From Streptomyces himalayensis subsp. himalayensis (GTDB taxonomy: Bacteria > Actinomycetota > Actinomycetes > Streptomycetales > Streptomycetaceae), in contig NZ_JACEHE010000003.1 of assembly GCF_013778455.1 (NCBI RefSeq), forward strand, positions 186,001 through 250,000: a stretch of DNA of 64,000 nucleotides, in the 5' to 3' direction. A program made the position numbers and the translations under genes. Shown here piece by piece: positions 1 through 8,191 of the stretch; the stretch's first letter is position 1; each line of letters starts with the position of its first letter. Under the pieces are notes generated by a model. The model saw nothing but the letters and a program-made list of their open reading frames with translations. It made no database searches and had not been told where the DNA came from.

Positions 1-617
1 TCACCGGAGCCGGTCAGGGACAGTAGTGCGAAGGCCGCGGCACCGGCCACGGAAGTGACGAAGGTGGAGGCGAGGGCGGCGGGGGCGACCTGGCTCACCG
101 GCATGCCTCGGCCGACCAGGACAGGGCCGAGGATGGAGCCGCCGCCGATTCCGTAGAGCCCGCCGACGGCCCCGACGGCCAAGGCCAGGCCGGTGACGAT
201 CCGGCGGGAGGGTTCCGCCGCCGGGGCGGACGGCCGGGCAGGCCGGAAGGTACGGGCGATCAGCCACAGGCCCAGCGGCATCAGCAATCCGGCGACCAGA
301 AGGCGGAAGACGGTGGCTCCGGGGACGGCGAAGACACGCACCACTGCGCCGATGACCACGCCGGGCAGAGTGCCGATCACCAAACGGCGGGTCAGCGGGC
401 TGTTCAGCAGGCCCGCACGGCGGTAGCGCAGCAGGGCGCCAGGCCCGGCCACCACGTTGAACAACAGGTTGGTGGGGGTGACCGCCGGACTGGGCACGCC
501 GAACACGCTCAGCTGCACGGGCAGCAGGAACACCGCACCCGAGACCCCTACAGGCGCGGTCACCACCGCGATCATCAGGCCGACGGCCAGACCGTACAGT
601 TCCGTCGACCCTGCCAC
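1..617 (-). CDS. TauE/SafE-family permease, C-terminus cut by window edge
   Basis: Predicted polytopic inner-membrane permease of the sulfite exporter TauE/SafE family, which moves small anions such as sulfite or sulfoacetate. The reading frame from a GTG at 617 gives an N-terminal hydrophobic block (LYGLAVGLMIAVVTAPVGVS), then PTNLLFNVVAGPGALLRYR and a second repeat-like block with GGLYGIGGGSILGP, the family's typical glycine-rich turn. The gene runs off the left edge, so about 205 residues of an expected 250 or so are visible. The start rests on a weak purine run just upstream; the frame is open further upstream. It reads away from the degraded patch to its right. Substrate unknown. Confidence 0.8.
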   Translation of the reverse strand, partial: MAGSTELYGLAVGLMIAVVTAPVGVSGAVFLLPVQLSVFGVPSPAVTPTNLLFNVVAGPGALLRYRRAGLLNSPLTRRLVIGTLPGVVIGAVVRVFAVPGATVFRLLVAGLLMPLGLWLIARTFRPARPSAPAAEPSRRIVTGLALAVGAVGGLYGIGGGSILGPVLVGRGMPVSQVAPAALASTFVTSVAGAAAFALLSLTGSG

Positions 618-1149
618 TTCAGCCCCCGATCGTTCGAACGTCCGCCCAGTATCGCTGCCGCGCTCTGACGCCGTCGTCAAAGGGTTCCTGCTGCCGAGCG
701 GCAGCATTGCGCGGGAGAAGGGCGGTGCAGAGTGCCGGTGGCGTACGGCGATCGCTTCCCACGAGGTGCGGGCCGCGTAGTAGCCAGGCGTCCCCGCGCC
801 GACGACGGCCCGAGGCGGGTCGTGGCCGCGGGCGGGCCACCTACTAGCCTCGCCAAGCCGTTCGGGAGCGTCCCGCCTCTAGCCTGCGGTCGGTTGCGGC
901 GGCGGCCAGCTGTGGACCGCGAGCGGCTGGGGAGGCGCCCCCGCCGCCGAAGGCCGCCGCCACAGCGCCCGGTACGTCGACCGCCCCAGGGCGACCCCGA
1001 CGATACGGGCGCACTGCGACGCCGTGGAGATACCCGACCTTCTGCTGGGCTCAATATCCGAGCAGTTGACCGCCGACGAACACGGCGAGCGGCTGTGTGC
1101 CACTCAGGACCCGGATACCGGACTGGCGCCCGAGGTCGGCGAGCCACGC
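618..1149. other. Intergenic stretch with no recognisable gene
   Basis: About 530 bases between the TauE/SafE start and a decayed coding patch. Long open frames exist on both strands, but all read as arginine/proline-rich GC shadow and none resembles a family I know. The promoter of the permease should lie at the left end; I could not pick out convincing hexamers. Confidence 0.4.
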
Positions 1150-1500
1150 CGACGCCCGACGACGACGGCTTCATCGGCGACGGCGCCGCGCTGTACCACA
1201 TCCTGCCCGTCGGCTACGCCCTCGATCTGTCGGACCTCCCTTCCCTCATCCGTACGCGCCGTACAGCAGATGACGGCGCGTCAACTCGTCGCGCGGCTGG
1301 ACGGACTACCGTGGCGGGACGGTGCATGGGGAGCCGGGGCCTGGATCGACGCGTGGGCCACCGCGGCGCACTGGAACATGCGGCGCGCCGGAGACGACGG
1401 GGCACAGCCGGACGCGCTGGAAGCGCTGTTCGGCTGGGTACTGACCCGGGGCCGGCTGACCTCGCACTCCGCAGCCCATCCGCCCCGAACGCATTCGGCA
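1150..1500 (+). pseudogene. Fragment of an unnamed alpha-barrel-type hypothetical protein
   Basis: Two plus-strand pieces in different frames look like protein: ALYHILPVGYALDL (about 1190-1230) and then LVARLDGLPWRDGAWGAGAW...WATAAHWNMRR...ALEALFGWVLTR (about 1270-1450). They recall a Streptomyces hypothetical family with repeated helical hairpins, but I cannot name it. The frame change between the pieces, the lack of a start and the switch to unrelated sequence after about 1470 point to a decayed fragment. Low certainty. Confidence 0.35.
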
Positions 1501-1544
1501 TTCTTCCCCCTGCTGAATGCGGCCGTCTCGGAGATCTGTCCGAA

Positions 1545-1771
1545 GGAACAGCCTGGCCGGGACGCTCGGCGTGTTCCTGGCGGTGATGAGCTCCGGCGGC
1601 ATCGTGCGGCCGTACCTGGCCGGCTGGATCGTCGACACAGCGGCCTCCCCGGCCTCCGGCTACGCACTGACCTTCCAGGTCCTCGGCGCGTTCGCCGTGG
1701 TCGGCGCGATCACGGCGCTGCTCACGGTGAACCCGCCCCGTGACGCCCGGCGCGTGAGGGCCGGCGCGTGA
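1545..1771 (+). pseudogene. C-terminal fragment of an MFS transporter
   Basis: The frame ending at 1771 encodes about 75 residues resembling the last two helices of a major facilitator transporter: GTLGVFLAVMSSGGIVRPYLAGW, then a loop and ALTFQVLGAFAVVGAITALLTV followed by a charged tail. No N-terminal ten helices are present and the sequence before 1545 is unrelated, so this is a truncated relic. A short direct repeat (gcgtgagggccggcgcgtga) sits over its stop. Confidence 0.55.
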
Positions 1772-1818
1772 GGGCCGGCGCGAGATGGCCGGCGCGAGAC
1801 GGCCGGCCGAACCAGCGC

Positions 1819-1850
1819 TTGACCTTACCCCTGAGGGCAAGGTTTAGCGT
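1819..1850 (+). promoter_or_regulatory. MerR-type promoter with overlong spacer and dyad operator
   Basis: TTGACC (1819-1824) is followed by a 19-base spacer and TTAGCG/TAGCGT (1844-1850). The spacer holds an inverted repeat, ACCTTaCCC and GGGcAAGGT (1822-1843). MerR-family activators bind just such a dyad within a 19-20 bp spacer, here directly in front of a MerR gene. Autoregulation is the likely reading. Confidence 0.7.
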
Positions 1851-1867
1851 TAAGCGAGGTGAACGGC

Positions 1868-2824
1868 ATGCAAATCAGTGAGCTTGCGCGTCAGGCCGAC
1901 GTGACGACCAAGGCAGTGCGGTACTACGAATCGCTGGGGTTGATCACACCCGAGCGCCTCGCCAACGGCTACCGGAACTACAACGAGGACGACGTACGCC
2001 TCGTGCGGGAGATCAGGACCCTCCACCAGCTGGGGATCCCCGTCGAGCGCACCCGGCCCTTCCTCGACTGCCTGGCCGCCGGACGCCCGCACGCCGACGA
2101 CTGCCCCGCCTCGCTGGCGACCTACCGGGAAGCCATCGACGAGCTAAGCGAGCGCATCGAGGCACTGACCGCCCGCCGCGCAACGCTGGTCACCAACCTG
2201 AACGCCGCCGCCCACCGGGGCAGCAGCAGCAAAGCACCTGAGCAGACCGCGACAGACAGCGAGGACTATCTGACGCTTCCCGCCGACCTGCCCGCTCCCG
2301 AGGCCGACGGCGCCGCGGACCACCTCCCCGGCACCAAGGCTCCGCAGATCCCACTGCTCAACACGGCGGGCAAGGAGATCCGACTGGACGCACTCGGCCC
2401 CCGCCGCACCGTGATCTACATCTACCCCCTCACCGGCCGCCCCGGCACCGATCTGCCCGACGGCTGGAACTCCATCCCCGGAGCCCGCGGCTGCACCCCC
2501 GAGACCTGCGGCTTCCGCGACCACTTCCAGGACCTCCTCGAAGCCGGCGCCGGCCGCGTGTACGGACTGTCCAGCCAGGACACCGACTACCAGAACGAGA
2601 TCGTGGAACGGCTCGGGCTGCCCTTCGACATGCTCTCCGACCCGACCCTCGTCCTGGCCGACACCCTCGGCCTGCCCACGTTCGAGGTCGACGGGATGCG
2701 GCTGTTCAAGCGGCTCACCCTCATCGTCCGGGACGGCGTGATCGAGCACGCCTTCTATCCGATCTTCCCGCCGAACGCACATGCCCAGCAGGTCCTGACC
2801 TGGCTGCGCGACAACCCCCTGTAG
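1868..2824 (+). CDS. MerR regulator fused to a peroxiredoxin-like domain
   Basis: A two-domain protein of 318 residues. Residues 1-70 form a MerR winged helix-turn-helix (ISELARQADVTTKAVRYYES, then LGLITP and a YRNY turn), followed by a dimerisation coiled coil to about residue 115. From about 150 the sequence is an AhpC/TSA-type thioredoxin fold (PGTKAPQIPLLN; PRRTVIYIYPLTG; GCTPETCGFRDH near residue 212, with two cysteines four apart, as in BCP-type peroxiredoxins; then a Thr/Ser-rich strand and LSDPTLVLADTLGLPTF). ATG 1868 is preferred over GTG 1859 because GAGGTGA lies five bases before it. Known MerR proteins sense metals, drugs or redox; here the fused peroxiredoxin suggests peroxide or disulfide sensing, but that is inference. 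Confidence 0.85.
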   Translation: MQISELARQADVTTKAVRYYESLGLITPERLANGYRNYNEDDVRLVREIRTLHQLGIPVERTRPFLDCLAAGRPHADDCPASLATYREAIDELSERIEALTARRATLVTNLNAAAHRGSSSKAPEQTATDSEDYLTLPADLPAPEADGAADHLPGTKAPQIPLLNTAGKEIRLDALGPRRTVIYIYPLTGRPGTDLPDGWNSIPGARGCTPETCGFRDHFQDLLEAGAGRVYGLSSQDTDYQNEIVERLGLPFDMLSDPTLVLADTLGLPTFEVDGMRLFKRLTLIVRDGVIEHAFYPIFPPNAHAQQVLTWLRDNPL

Positions 2825-2914
2825 GGCGTCGCACGGACCGACATCCGTCGAATTCCTGCAACGCGACACCCACAGACACCCCATTTATCACCATGTGAGA
2901 GAAAAGGGCTGCCC

Positions 2915-3559
2915 ATGTACGTCCCCGAACCCTTCATGCCCGGCGAGGCCGCGGTCCGTGAGCTGCTGAGCAACCACGGCGCGTCCGACCTGATCACCAT
3001 GACCCCGCAGGGCCTTCAGGCCACCCTGCTGCCCTTCGAGTTCGACCCGGACACCGGCGAACACGGGGCCCTCATCGGCCACATGGCGCGCGGCAACGAT
3101 CAGTGGCGCCGATCGGTGCAGGGCGAGGCCATGGTGATCGTCCGCGGCGCCGAGGCGTACGTGACGCCGTCGTGGTATGCGACCAAGGAGGAGCACCACC
3201 GAGTGGTGCCGACCTGGAACTACATGATCGCGCACGTGTACGGGCAGCTGGTCGTGCACGACGACCCGGCGTGGATCGAAGCACAGATCCGCCGCCTGAC
3301 CGACCGACACGAAACCAGCTACGCCGAGCCCTGGTCCGTCGACCAGGCCCCGGCGAAGTTCATCGAGCGGCAGCTGCGGGCCGTCGTCGGCGTCGAGGTG
3401 GTCATCAGCCGCATCGAGGCCAAGTTCAAGCTCAGCCAGAACCAGCCGCAGGAGAACGTCGAGGGCGTCATCGCAGGCCTGGAGGCCCGTGGCCAAGGCG
3501 ACGATTCGGCGGTCGCGGCAGCGGTGCGCGCCCACAACCCGCACGCCTCCGCCTCCTGA
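2915..3559 (+). CDS. FMN-binding PaiB-family protein
   Basis: Resembles the PaiB/FMN-binding split-barrel family, once called negative transcriptional regulators; members bind FMN or haem and their true role is unsettled. Supporting sequence: MYVPEPF start, LPFEFDPDTGEHGALIGHMARGN, the ALVIV-like strand MVIVRGAEAYVTPSWY and TWNYMIAHVYGQL, all in the family's usual order, with length (214 aa) near the norm. AGAGAAAAGG-type purines precede the ATG. It lies 90 bases after the MerR fusion and before a flavoprotein reductase and a flavin reductase-like gene, so a flavin or oxidative-stress role fits. No frameshift seen. Confidence 0.85.
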   Translation: MYVPEPFMPGEAAVRELLSNHGASDLITMTPQGLQATLLPFEFDPDTGEHGALIGHMARGNDQWRRSVQGEAMVIVRGAEAYVTPSWYATKEEHHRVVPTWNYMIAHVYGQLVVHDDPAWIEAQIRRLTDRHETSYAEPWSVDQAPAKFIERQLRAVVGVEVVISRIEAKFKLSQNQPQENVEGVIAGLEARGQGDDSAVAAAVRAHNPHASAS

Positions 3560-3637
3560 CCGCCGCTCCACCACGGCTTTGTGCCACCGCGCCGGCACCG
3601 GAGGCCGGCGCGGCCGCGAGAGGACCCTGACCCCCTG

Positions 3638-4600
3638 ATGACCACAGCGAACACCGAGGTGGAACTCGATCTCGTGGTGGCTCGTCGCACTGACGAGGCC
3701 CACGCGGTCGTCTCCCTCGAACTGCAACGACCCGACGGCACCCCGCTTTCCCCCTGGACACCCGGCGCCCACATCGACCTGATCCTCGCAACCGGTCTCG
3801 TACGCCAGTACTCCCTGTGCTCCGCCCCCCAGGACCCGCACGCCTGGAGGGTGGCCGTCCTCGACGCACCGGACGGCCGCGGAGGCTCCCGCCATGTGCA
3901 CGGCACCCTGCACGAAGGAACGGCCGTGCGCGTCCGCGGACCGCGCAACAACTTCCCCCTCCGCCGAGCCGAGCGTCACCTGTTCATCGCCGGCGGCATC
4001 GGCATCACGCCGATCCTCCCCATGCTGGAGGAGGCCGAACGGCAGGGTTCTGACTGGGCGTTGGTCTACGGCGGACGCACAGAGGAGTCGATGGCCTTCC
4101 GTGAGGAGCTCATCAAGGAGTACCCGGAACGGATACGCCTCCTCCCGCAGGACCAGCACGGCATCCTCGACCTCGACGCACTCCTCGGTACCCCGCAGCC
4201 GGACACCCTCGTCTACTGCTGCGGTCCGGAGGGCCTCCTCAAGGCCGTCGAGGTACGCTGCGCCGCCTGGCCCGACGGCACTCTGCACATCGAGCGGTTC
4301 GCCGCCAAAGAGCAGACAGCCCCGCTCGTGACCGAAACGTTCGAGGTCGAGCTGGCGAAGTCGGGCATCACGGTGAACGTACCGCCCGACGCGTCCGTGC
4401 TCGAAGCCATCGAGGAAGCCGGCATCAAGGTCCCCACCTCCTGCCGGGAGGGCACCTGCGGCACCTGTGAGACGGACGTCCTGGAGGGCGTCGTGGACCA
4501 CCGCGACTCCGTGCTCACCCCCGAGGAGCAGGCCGCTCACGACACGATGATGGTCTGCGTCTCCCGCGCGGCGTGCCCACGGCTGGTACTGGATCTCTGA
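3638..4600 (+). CDS. PDR/VanB-type oxidoreductase with C-terminal 2Fe-2S ferredoxin
   Basis: Phthalate-dioxygenase-reductase type electron-transfer protein of 320 residues. Domains in order: FMN/flavin-binding barrel (residues about 5-105, with RQYSLCS as the flavin-contact motif), NAD-binding fold (about 110-225, GGIGITPILPM and CCGPEGLL), then a plant-type ferredoxin (about 235-320) with CREGTCGTCE and a final C within MMVCVSRA, giving the four cysteines for a 2Fe-2S cluster. Such proteins pass electrons from NAD(P)H to an oxygenase such as VanA. No oxygenase is visible nearby, so the partner is unknown. The ATG at 3638 is used; open frame upstream is basic and proline-rich and unlikely to be translated. 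Confidence 0.9.
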   Translation: MTTANTEVELDLVVARRTDEAHAVVSLELQRPDGTPLSPWTPGAHIDLILATGLVRQYSLCSAPQDPHAWRVAVLDAPDGRGGSRHVHGTLHEGTAVRVRGPRNNFPLRRAERHLFIAGGIGITPILPMLEEAERQGSDWALVYGGRTEESMAFREELIKEYPERIRLLPQDQHGILDLDALLGTPQPDTLVYCCGPEGLLKAVEVRCAAWPDGTLHIERFAAKEQTAPLVTETFEVELAKSGITVNVPPDASVLEAIEEAGIKVPTSCREGTCGTCETDVLEGVVDHRDSVLTPEEQAAHDTMMVCVSRAACPRLVLDL

Positions 4601-4611
4601 GGGCCGCCGTG

Positions 4612-5222
4612 ATGACTGATACGCACAAGGTGGTCCGGCCGAGCATTCTCTACTTCGGGACACCGGTGGTCCTGCTGAGTACGGAGAACGAGGACGGCAC
4701 CTGCAATCTCGCCCCGATCTCTTCGGCGTGGGCGCTGGGACAACACGTAGTCCTGGGCCTGCTCCGCGAGAGTCACACCGCCCGGAACCTCTCCGCGCGG
4801 CCGGACCTGGTGATCAACGTAGCCTCGCCCGACCTGTGGGAGCACGTGGAACGCCTCGCTCCGACGACGGGAGCCGATCCGGTCCCGGAGAGCAAGCGGG
4901 CGGTGTACCGGCACGAGCGCGACAAGTTCTCGGCTGCTGGGCTCACTCAACGGAACTCCGAGGTCGTACGGCCTCCGCGGGTCTCGGAGTGTGCCCTCCA
5001 GTTGGAGGCCAAGGCAGTGGGGACGACGCCGGGCGGCGGAGGCCGGTTCATCAGCGTCGAGTGCGAGGTGGTACGCGTACACGCCGATGAGCGCATCGTC
5101 GTACCGGGCACCCACCACATCGACCCCGATGTCTGGACCCCCGCTCATCTACAACTTCCGCCACTACCACGGGCTTGGCCCCGGGGTCGGCCGCAACTTC
5201 CGCACGGCCGCGGGTGTGGGTG
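4612..5222 (+). pseudogene. Flavin reductase-like split-barrel protein with C-terminal frameshift
   Basis: The first 170 codons match flavin reductase-like, FMN-binding split-barrel proteins (SILYFGTPVVLLSTENEDGTCN, APISSAWALG, then RPDLVINVAS and VVPGTHHIDPD). At about 5138 a run of five C shifts the frame: the continuing frame is nonsense (LQLPPLPRAWPRG), while the next frame gives the expected tail LIYNFRHYHGLGPGVG. Removing one C restores it. So it is either a recent inactivation or a sequencing error. It starts 11 bases after the PDR/VanB stop and is probably in the same operon. It converges on a helicase remnant. Confidence 0.75.
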
Positions 5223-5688
5223 ACGCGATGGTTCAGCGCGGCGTTGCGGCGCCGGGTGCGGTTGTTGGCGACGGCCCGTTCAACGGCTTCGCTTTGGCCG
5301 ATGAGCATGACACCTTTGCGGGCGCGGTGACGGCGGTGTAGAGCAAGTTGCGCTGAAGCAGCATCGTTCCGGCAGCGCTGATCATGGGAACCATGACGTA
5401 GGGGTATTCGCTGCCCTGGGAGCGGTGGACGGTCAGCGCGTAGGCGTGGACCAGCTCATCGAGGTCGGTGAAGGGGTAGGTTGCCGCTTCGCCGTCGTGG
5501 AAGGTGACGGTGAGCTGATGGACTTCGAGGTCGACGGCGGTGATGGTGCCGCTGCTGCCGTTGAAGACGCCCGTCTCGCCGCGGTGGGGGTTGTTGCAGA
5601 TCTGCTGGACACGGTCGCCGAGCCGGAAGGCGGTCCCGCGCCGGCGGGGTTGCGGGGCGGCCTCGCGCCGTTGGGGCGGTGAGGCCGC
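5222..5688 (-). pseudogene. C-terminal remnant of a RecD-type DNA helicase
   Basis: Reading leftwards from a stop at 5689-5691, this frame gives GTAFRLGDRVQQICNNPHRG, ETGVFNGSSGTITAVD and then AYALTVHRSQGSEYP (helicase motif VI-type region) and LLYTAVTRARKGVMLIG. This is the UvrD/RecD-like C-terminal domain of a RecD2-type exodeoxyribonuclease V alpha-like helicase. The nucleotide-binding N-terminal two thirds are missing and no start codon precedes the homology. The frame stays open to 5051, but resemblance ends near NNRTRRRNAALNHRV at about 5230. A decayed scrap. Confidence 0.75.
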
Positions 5689-5895
5689 CTATCCGTGGGA
5701 CCACGGTGACCCGTCGGCCGCCGCATGATGAAGGGCGTGCAGGTTGGATCGGAGGTAGCCGGTGAGGTCCTGCAGTTGCCCCAGCGTGAGCCGTTCGGCT
5801 GAGGCAGCGAGCGCTTCCGTGATCAATACCGTCCGCTCGCCCGGCTTGACCAGGACTCTCCCCCGGCCCCTCGCCGTCGACCGCGATCGGTGCCC
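5689..5895 (-). pseudogene. Short unrecognised coding remnant
   Basis: The minus-strand frame ending at 5689 reads VLVKPGERTVLITEALAASA then ERLTLGQLQDLTGYLRSNLH, an ordinary helical composition unlike the surrounding arginine-rich shadow. I do not recognise it. It directly abuts the helicase remnant and the frame before it is not protein-like, so it is probably another truncated piece. The rest of the gap to 6060 holds only putative regulatory sequence. Confidence 0.25.
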
Positions 5896-5984
5896 CTCCG
5901 TACTCCGCCCCCCTCGTCTCGCATTTCCGCGAACCAGAGGGAGTGGACGCCCAGCACGGCGCACATCTGAACATGGAGCGCACG

Positions 5985-6002
5985 TATTGCATGGGGCTTG
6001 CA
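5985..6002 (+). promoter_or_regulatory. Candidate IclR operator (paired TTGCA motifs)
   Basis: Upstream of the enolase-superfamily gene, TATTGCA (5985-5991) and TTGCA (5998-6002) sit 11 bases apart, one helical turn. The same TTGCA core recurs five times between the GH2 gene and the IclR gene at 14289, suggesting a shared regulator. Inference from motif sharing only. Confidence 0.4.
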
Positions 6003-6059
6003 CTATATGGAATGCTGCCCAGAAAGCTACGCCGCTACCCGTTGTGGATGGTGAGCCAT

Positions 6060-7250
6060 ATGCGCATTGCCGATGTGCGGACCTATGCGCTGAAGATCCG
6101 GCATGACGAGGCGTATCTGGGCGGGCTGGACGACGGGTCCACGCTCACCGAGGACCGGGGCTATGTCGTACGGGAGCCCTGGCGCAGTCTCTACTCCGCC
6201 CGGTTCGAGACGATGCTGGTGAAGGTCACTGCCGAGGACGGAAGCTGCGGCTGGGGTGAGGCCCTGGCCCCGGTCGGCCCGGAGGTGCCCTGCCAGATCG
6301 TCGCCACCCTGCTGCGCCCCGCTCTGATCGGCCTGCGTGTCGGGACTGTGCGCCCCACTTGGCATCGGCTGCGCGATCTGATGCGCGAGCGCGGCCACCT
6401 CGCCGGGCACCAGGCCGATGCCCTCGCCGCCGTCGACATCGCCCTGTGGGACCTCGCCGGCCGTCGCGCCGGGCTGCCGGTCGCCGAACTCCTCGGCGGC
6501 GCCTTCCGCACCACGGTGTCCGCCTACGTCTCCGGCCTGCCCCGCTCCAGCGACGCGGAGCGCGCCGAGCTCGCCGCCAAGTGGGCCGACGCGGGCATAC
6601 GGCTGATCAAGCTGCACCTCGGGCGCGGCGTCGAGGCGGACCTGGCTACCGTCGACGCCGTCCTTACCGCCGACGAACGGCTGCGGGTGGCGGTCGACGC
6701 CCACTGGGCGTACGGGGTTCAGGAAGCCGCCCGGCTCGGTGGCGAGTTGCAGCGCCGTGGCCGGACCGAGTTCCTCGAAGCCCCGCTCGCCCCGGAGGAC
6801 GTCGAAGGCCACCGGCACCTCCAGCGCCGCCTCGACCTGCCCATAGCCATCGGCGAGACCCTGCGCAATGCCTATGAGTTCCGGCACTGGCTCGATCGGC
6901 GCGCGCTGTCCCTCGCGCAGCCCGACGTCGGCCGTACCGGCCTCACCGAAGCGCTGGCCATCGCCCAGATCGCGGCCGTCCACCATGTGCCGGTTGCCCC
7001 ACACCACTCGGTGGGGCTCGGCGTCGCCATGGCCGCCGGACTGCACTACGCAGCAGTGGTTGCCGATATGCCGTACTTCGAGTACCAACCCACGACCTGG
7101 ACCGTGGCGAACCGCATTCTGCGCGCCCCGCTGACCGGCGATCCCGGCATCCCAGGCGGCGGACTGCGGCTCCCCGCGGGTCCCGGCCTGGGCATCGATG
7201 TCGATGAGGACTTCGTCATCCGCAACGCGCAGGAGGTCACAGCGTGCTGA
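6060..7250 (+). CDS. Mandelate racemase/muconate-lactonizing enzyme family (enolase superfamily)
   Basis: Predicted sugar-acid dehydratase or cycloisomerase, 396 aa, the usual length. An N-terminal capping domain (residues 1-125) precedes a TIM barrel. Visible catalytic elements: K in IKLHLG (about 183), metal ligands D in VDAHW (about 212), E in FLEAPL (about 239) and E in IGET (about 265), and the His pair in APHHSVG (about 316). These fit the superfamily mechanism, in which Mg2+ stabilises an enolate of a carboxylic acid. It overlaps the next gene, a DapA-type aldolase, by seven bases, which suggests that an aldonate is dehydrated to a 2-keto-3-deoxy acid and then cleaved. A cycloisomerase role is an alternative. 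ATG 6060 chosen; ATG 6048 is possible. Confidence 0.85.
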   Translation: MRIADVRTYALKIRHDEAYLGGLDDGSTLTEDRGYVVREPWRSLYSARFETMLVKVTAEDGSCGWGEALAPVGPEVPCQIVATLLRPALIGLRVGTVRPTWHRLRDLMRERGHLAGHQADALAAVDIALWDLAGRRAGLPVAELLGGAFRTTVSAYVSGLPRSSDAERAELAAKWADAGIRLIKLHLGRGVEADLATVDAVLTADERLRVAVDAHWAYGVQEAARLGGELQRRGRTEFLEAPLAPEDVEGHRHLQRRLDLPIAIGETLRNAYEFRHWLDRRALSLAQPDVGRTGLTEALAIAQIAAVHHVPVAPHHSVGLGVAMAAGLHYAAVVADMPYFEYQPTTWTVANRILRAPLTGDPGIPGGGLRLPAGPGLGIDVDEDFVIRNAQEVTAC

Positions 7251-8191
7251 ACCATCCCGGGGACCACCCCGCGAGATCCCGGTGCCCCGTGCAAGGGCTG
7301 GTCCCGATCCTGGCCACCCCGTTCTACGGGGACGGCACGCTGGACCGGGTGTCGCTGCGCGGCCTCACCGAATTCCAGCTGAACAGCGGCGCGGAGGGGG
7401 TGGCCGTCTTCGGTATGGCCAGCGAGGGCTTCGCCCTGACCGCCGCGGAACGGCGGCACATCCTCGCTGATGTCACCGACGTGGTCGCGGGGGCCGTGCC
7501 AGTCGTCGCGGGCGTCAGCCCGACCAGTCTGACCACCGCTCTCGAACAGGCGGAACAGGCCGTCCTCGGCGGAGCGGACGCGCTGATGGTGTTGCCGCCC
7601 TACCTGGCCAAACCGTCGCCGCAGCAGCTCGTCGACTTCTACGGTGCTCTCGGTGAGCGCACAGGGAGCTCGATCATGGTCCAGGACGCGGCGGCCACCA
7701 CGGGCGTTGCGATGCCCGTACCGCTCATCGCGCAGCTCGCCGCGCTGCCGGGCGTCGACATGGTGAAGGTCGAGTCACCGCCGACTGCAGCCAAGACCGC
7801 GGCAGTAGTCGCCGCCGCGCCGTCCGGTTTCGATGTGCTGGGCGGGCAGAATGCGCTGTTCGTCCTGGAGGAGCTGGCAGCCGGAGCGGTCGGCACCATG
7901 CCCGCCTGCGAGTTCACCGACCTGCTGGGCGGACTGTTGGACGCCTGGAGGAACGGGCGGGCGGAGGAGGCGCACGAGCGGTTCGAGCGACTGCTGCCGC
8001 TGATCCGTTTCGGCATGCAGCCCGGCCTCGCCTGGGCCGTGCACAAGGAGGTTCTCATGCGGCGCGGCATCATCGCCTCCGCCACGGTGCGGCTGCCGGC
8101 ACAGGACCTTCCCCCCTCCGTACGGAGCGATCTGGACGGAGTACTGCGGCGGCTTCGGCTCCCCGCCCCGGCCGTCAGGAGCCCCCGGTGA
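7244..8191 (+). CDS. DapA/KDG-aldolase family protein (dihydrodipicolinate synthase-like)
   Basis: Class I aldolase-family TIM barrel of 315 residues. VPILATPFYGDGTLD starts the barrel, GMASEGFALTAAER is the family's GTTGE-like loop region, and VKVES carries the Schiff-base lysine. The tyrosine seen in DapA's YNxP segment is replaced (MVQDAAATTG), so this is unlikely to be a lysine-pathway enzyme. A 2-keto-3-deoxy-sugar-acid aldolase or dehydratase fits the neighbours. The last 25 residues are a proline/arginine-rich tail. It overlaps the gene before by seven bases and the SDR after by four, so translation is coupled. Confidence 0.85.
   Translation: MLNHPGDHPARSRCPVQGLVPILATPFYGDGTLDRVSLRGLTEFQLNSGAEGVAVFGMASEGFALTAAERRHILADVTDVVAGAVPVVAGVSPTSLTTALEQAEQAVLGGADALMVLPPYLAKPSPQQLVDFYGALGERTGSSIMVQDAAATTGVAMPVPLIAQLAALPGVDMVKVESPPTAAKTAAVVAAAPSGFDVLGGQNALFVLEELAAGAVGTMPACEFTDLLGGLLDAWRNGRAEEAHERFERLLPLIRFGMQPGLAWAVHKEVLMRRGIIASATVRLPAQDLPPSVRSDLDGVLRRLRLPAPAVRSPR

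Noticed and set aside
732..1586. A 284-codon plus-strand open frame
   Set aside because: Arginine/proline-rich throughout, with only a short protein-like patch that continues in another frame; GC shadow plus a gene fragment.
2144..2884. A long minus-strand frame opposite the MerR fusion
   Set aside because: Gly/Val/Glu-rich antisense shadow of a well-supported gene.
6060..7250. Assigning the enolase-superfamily enzyme as 3,6-anhydrogalactonate cycloisomerase because agarase-like genes are near
   Set aside because: No anhydrogalactose dehydrogenase is visible, and motif reading cannot separate cycloisomerase from dehydratase.
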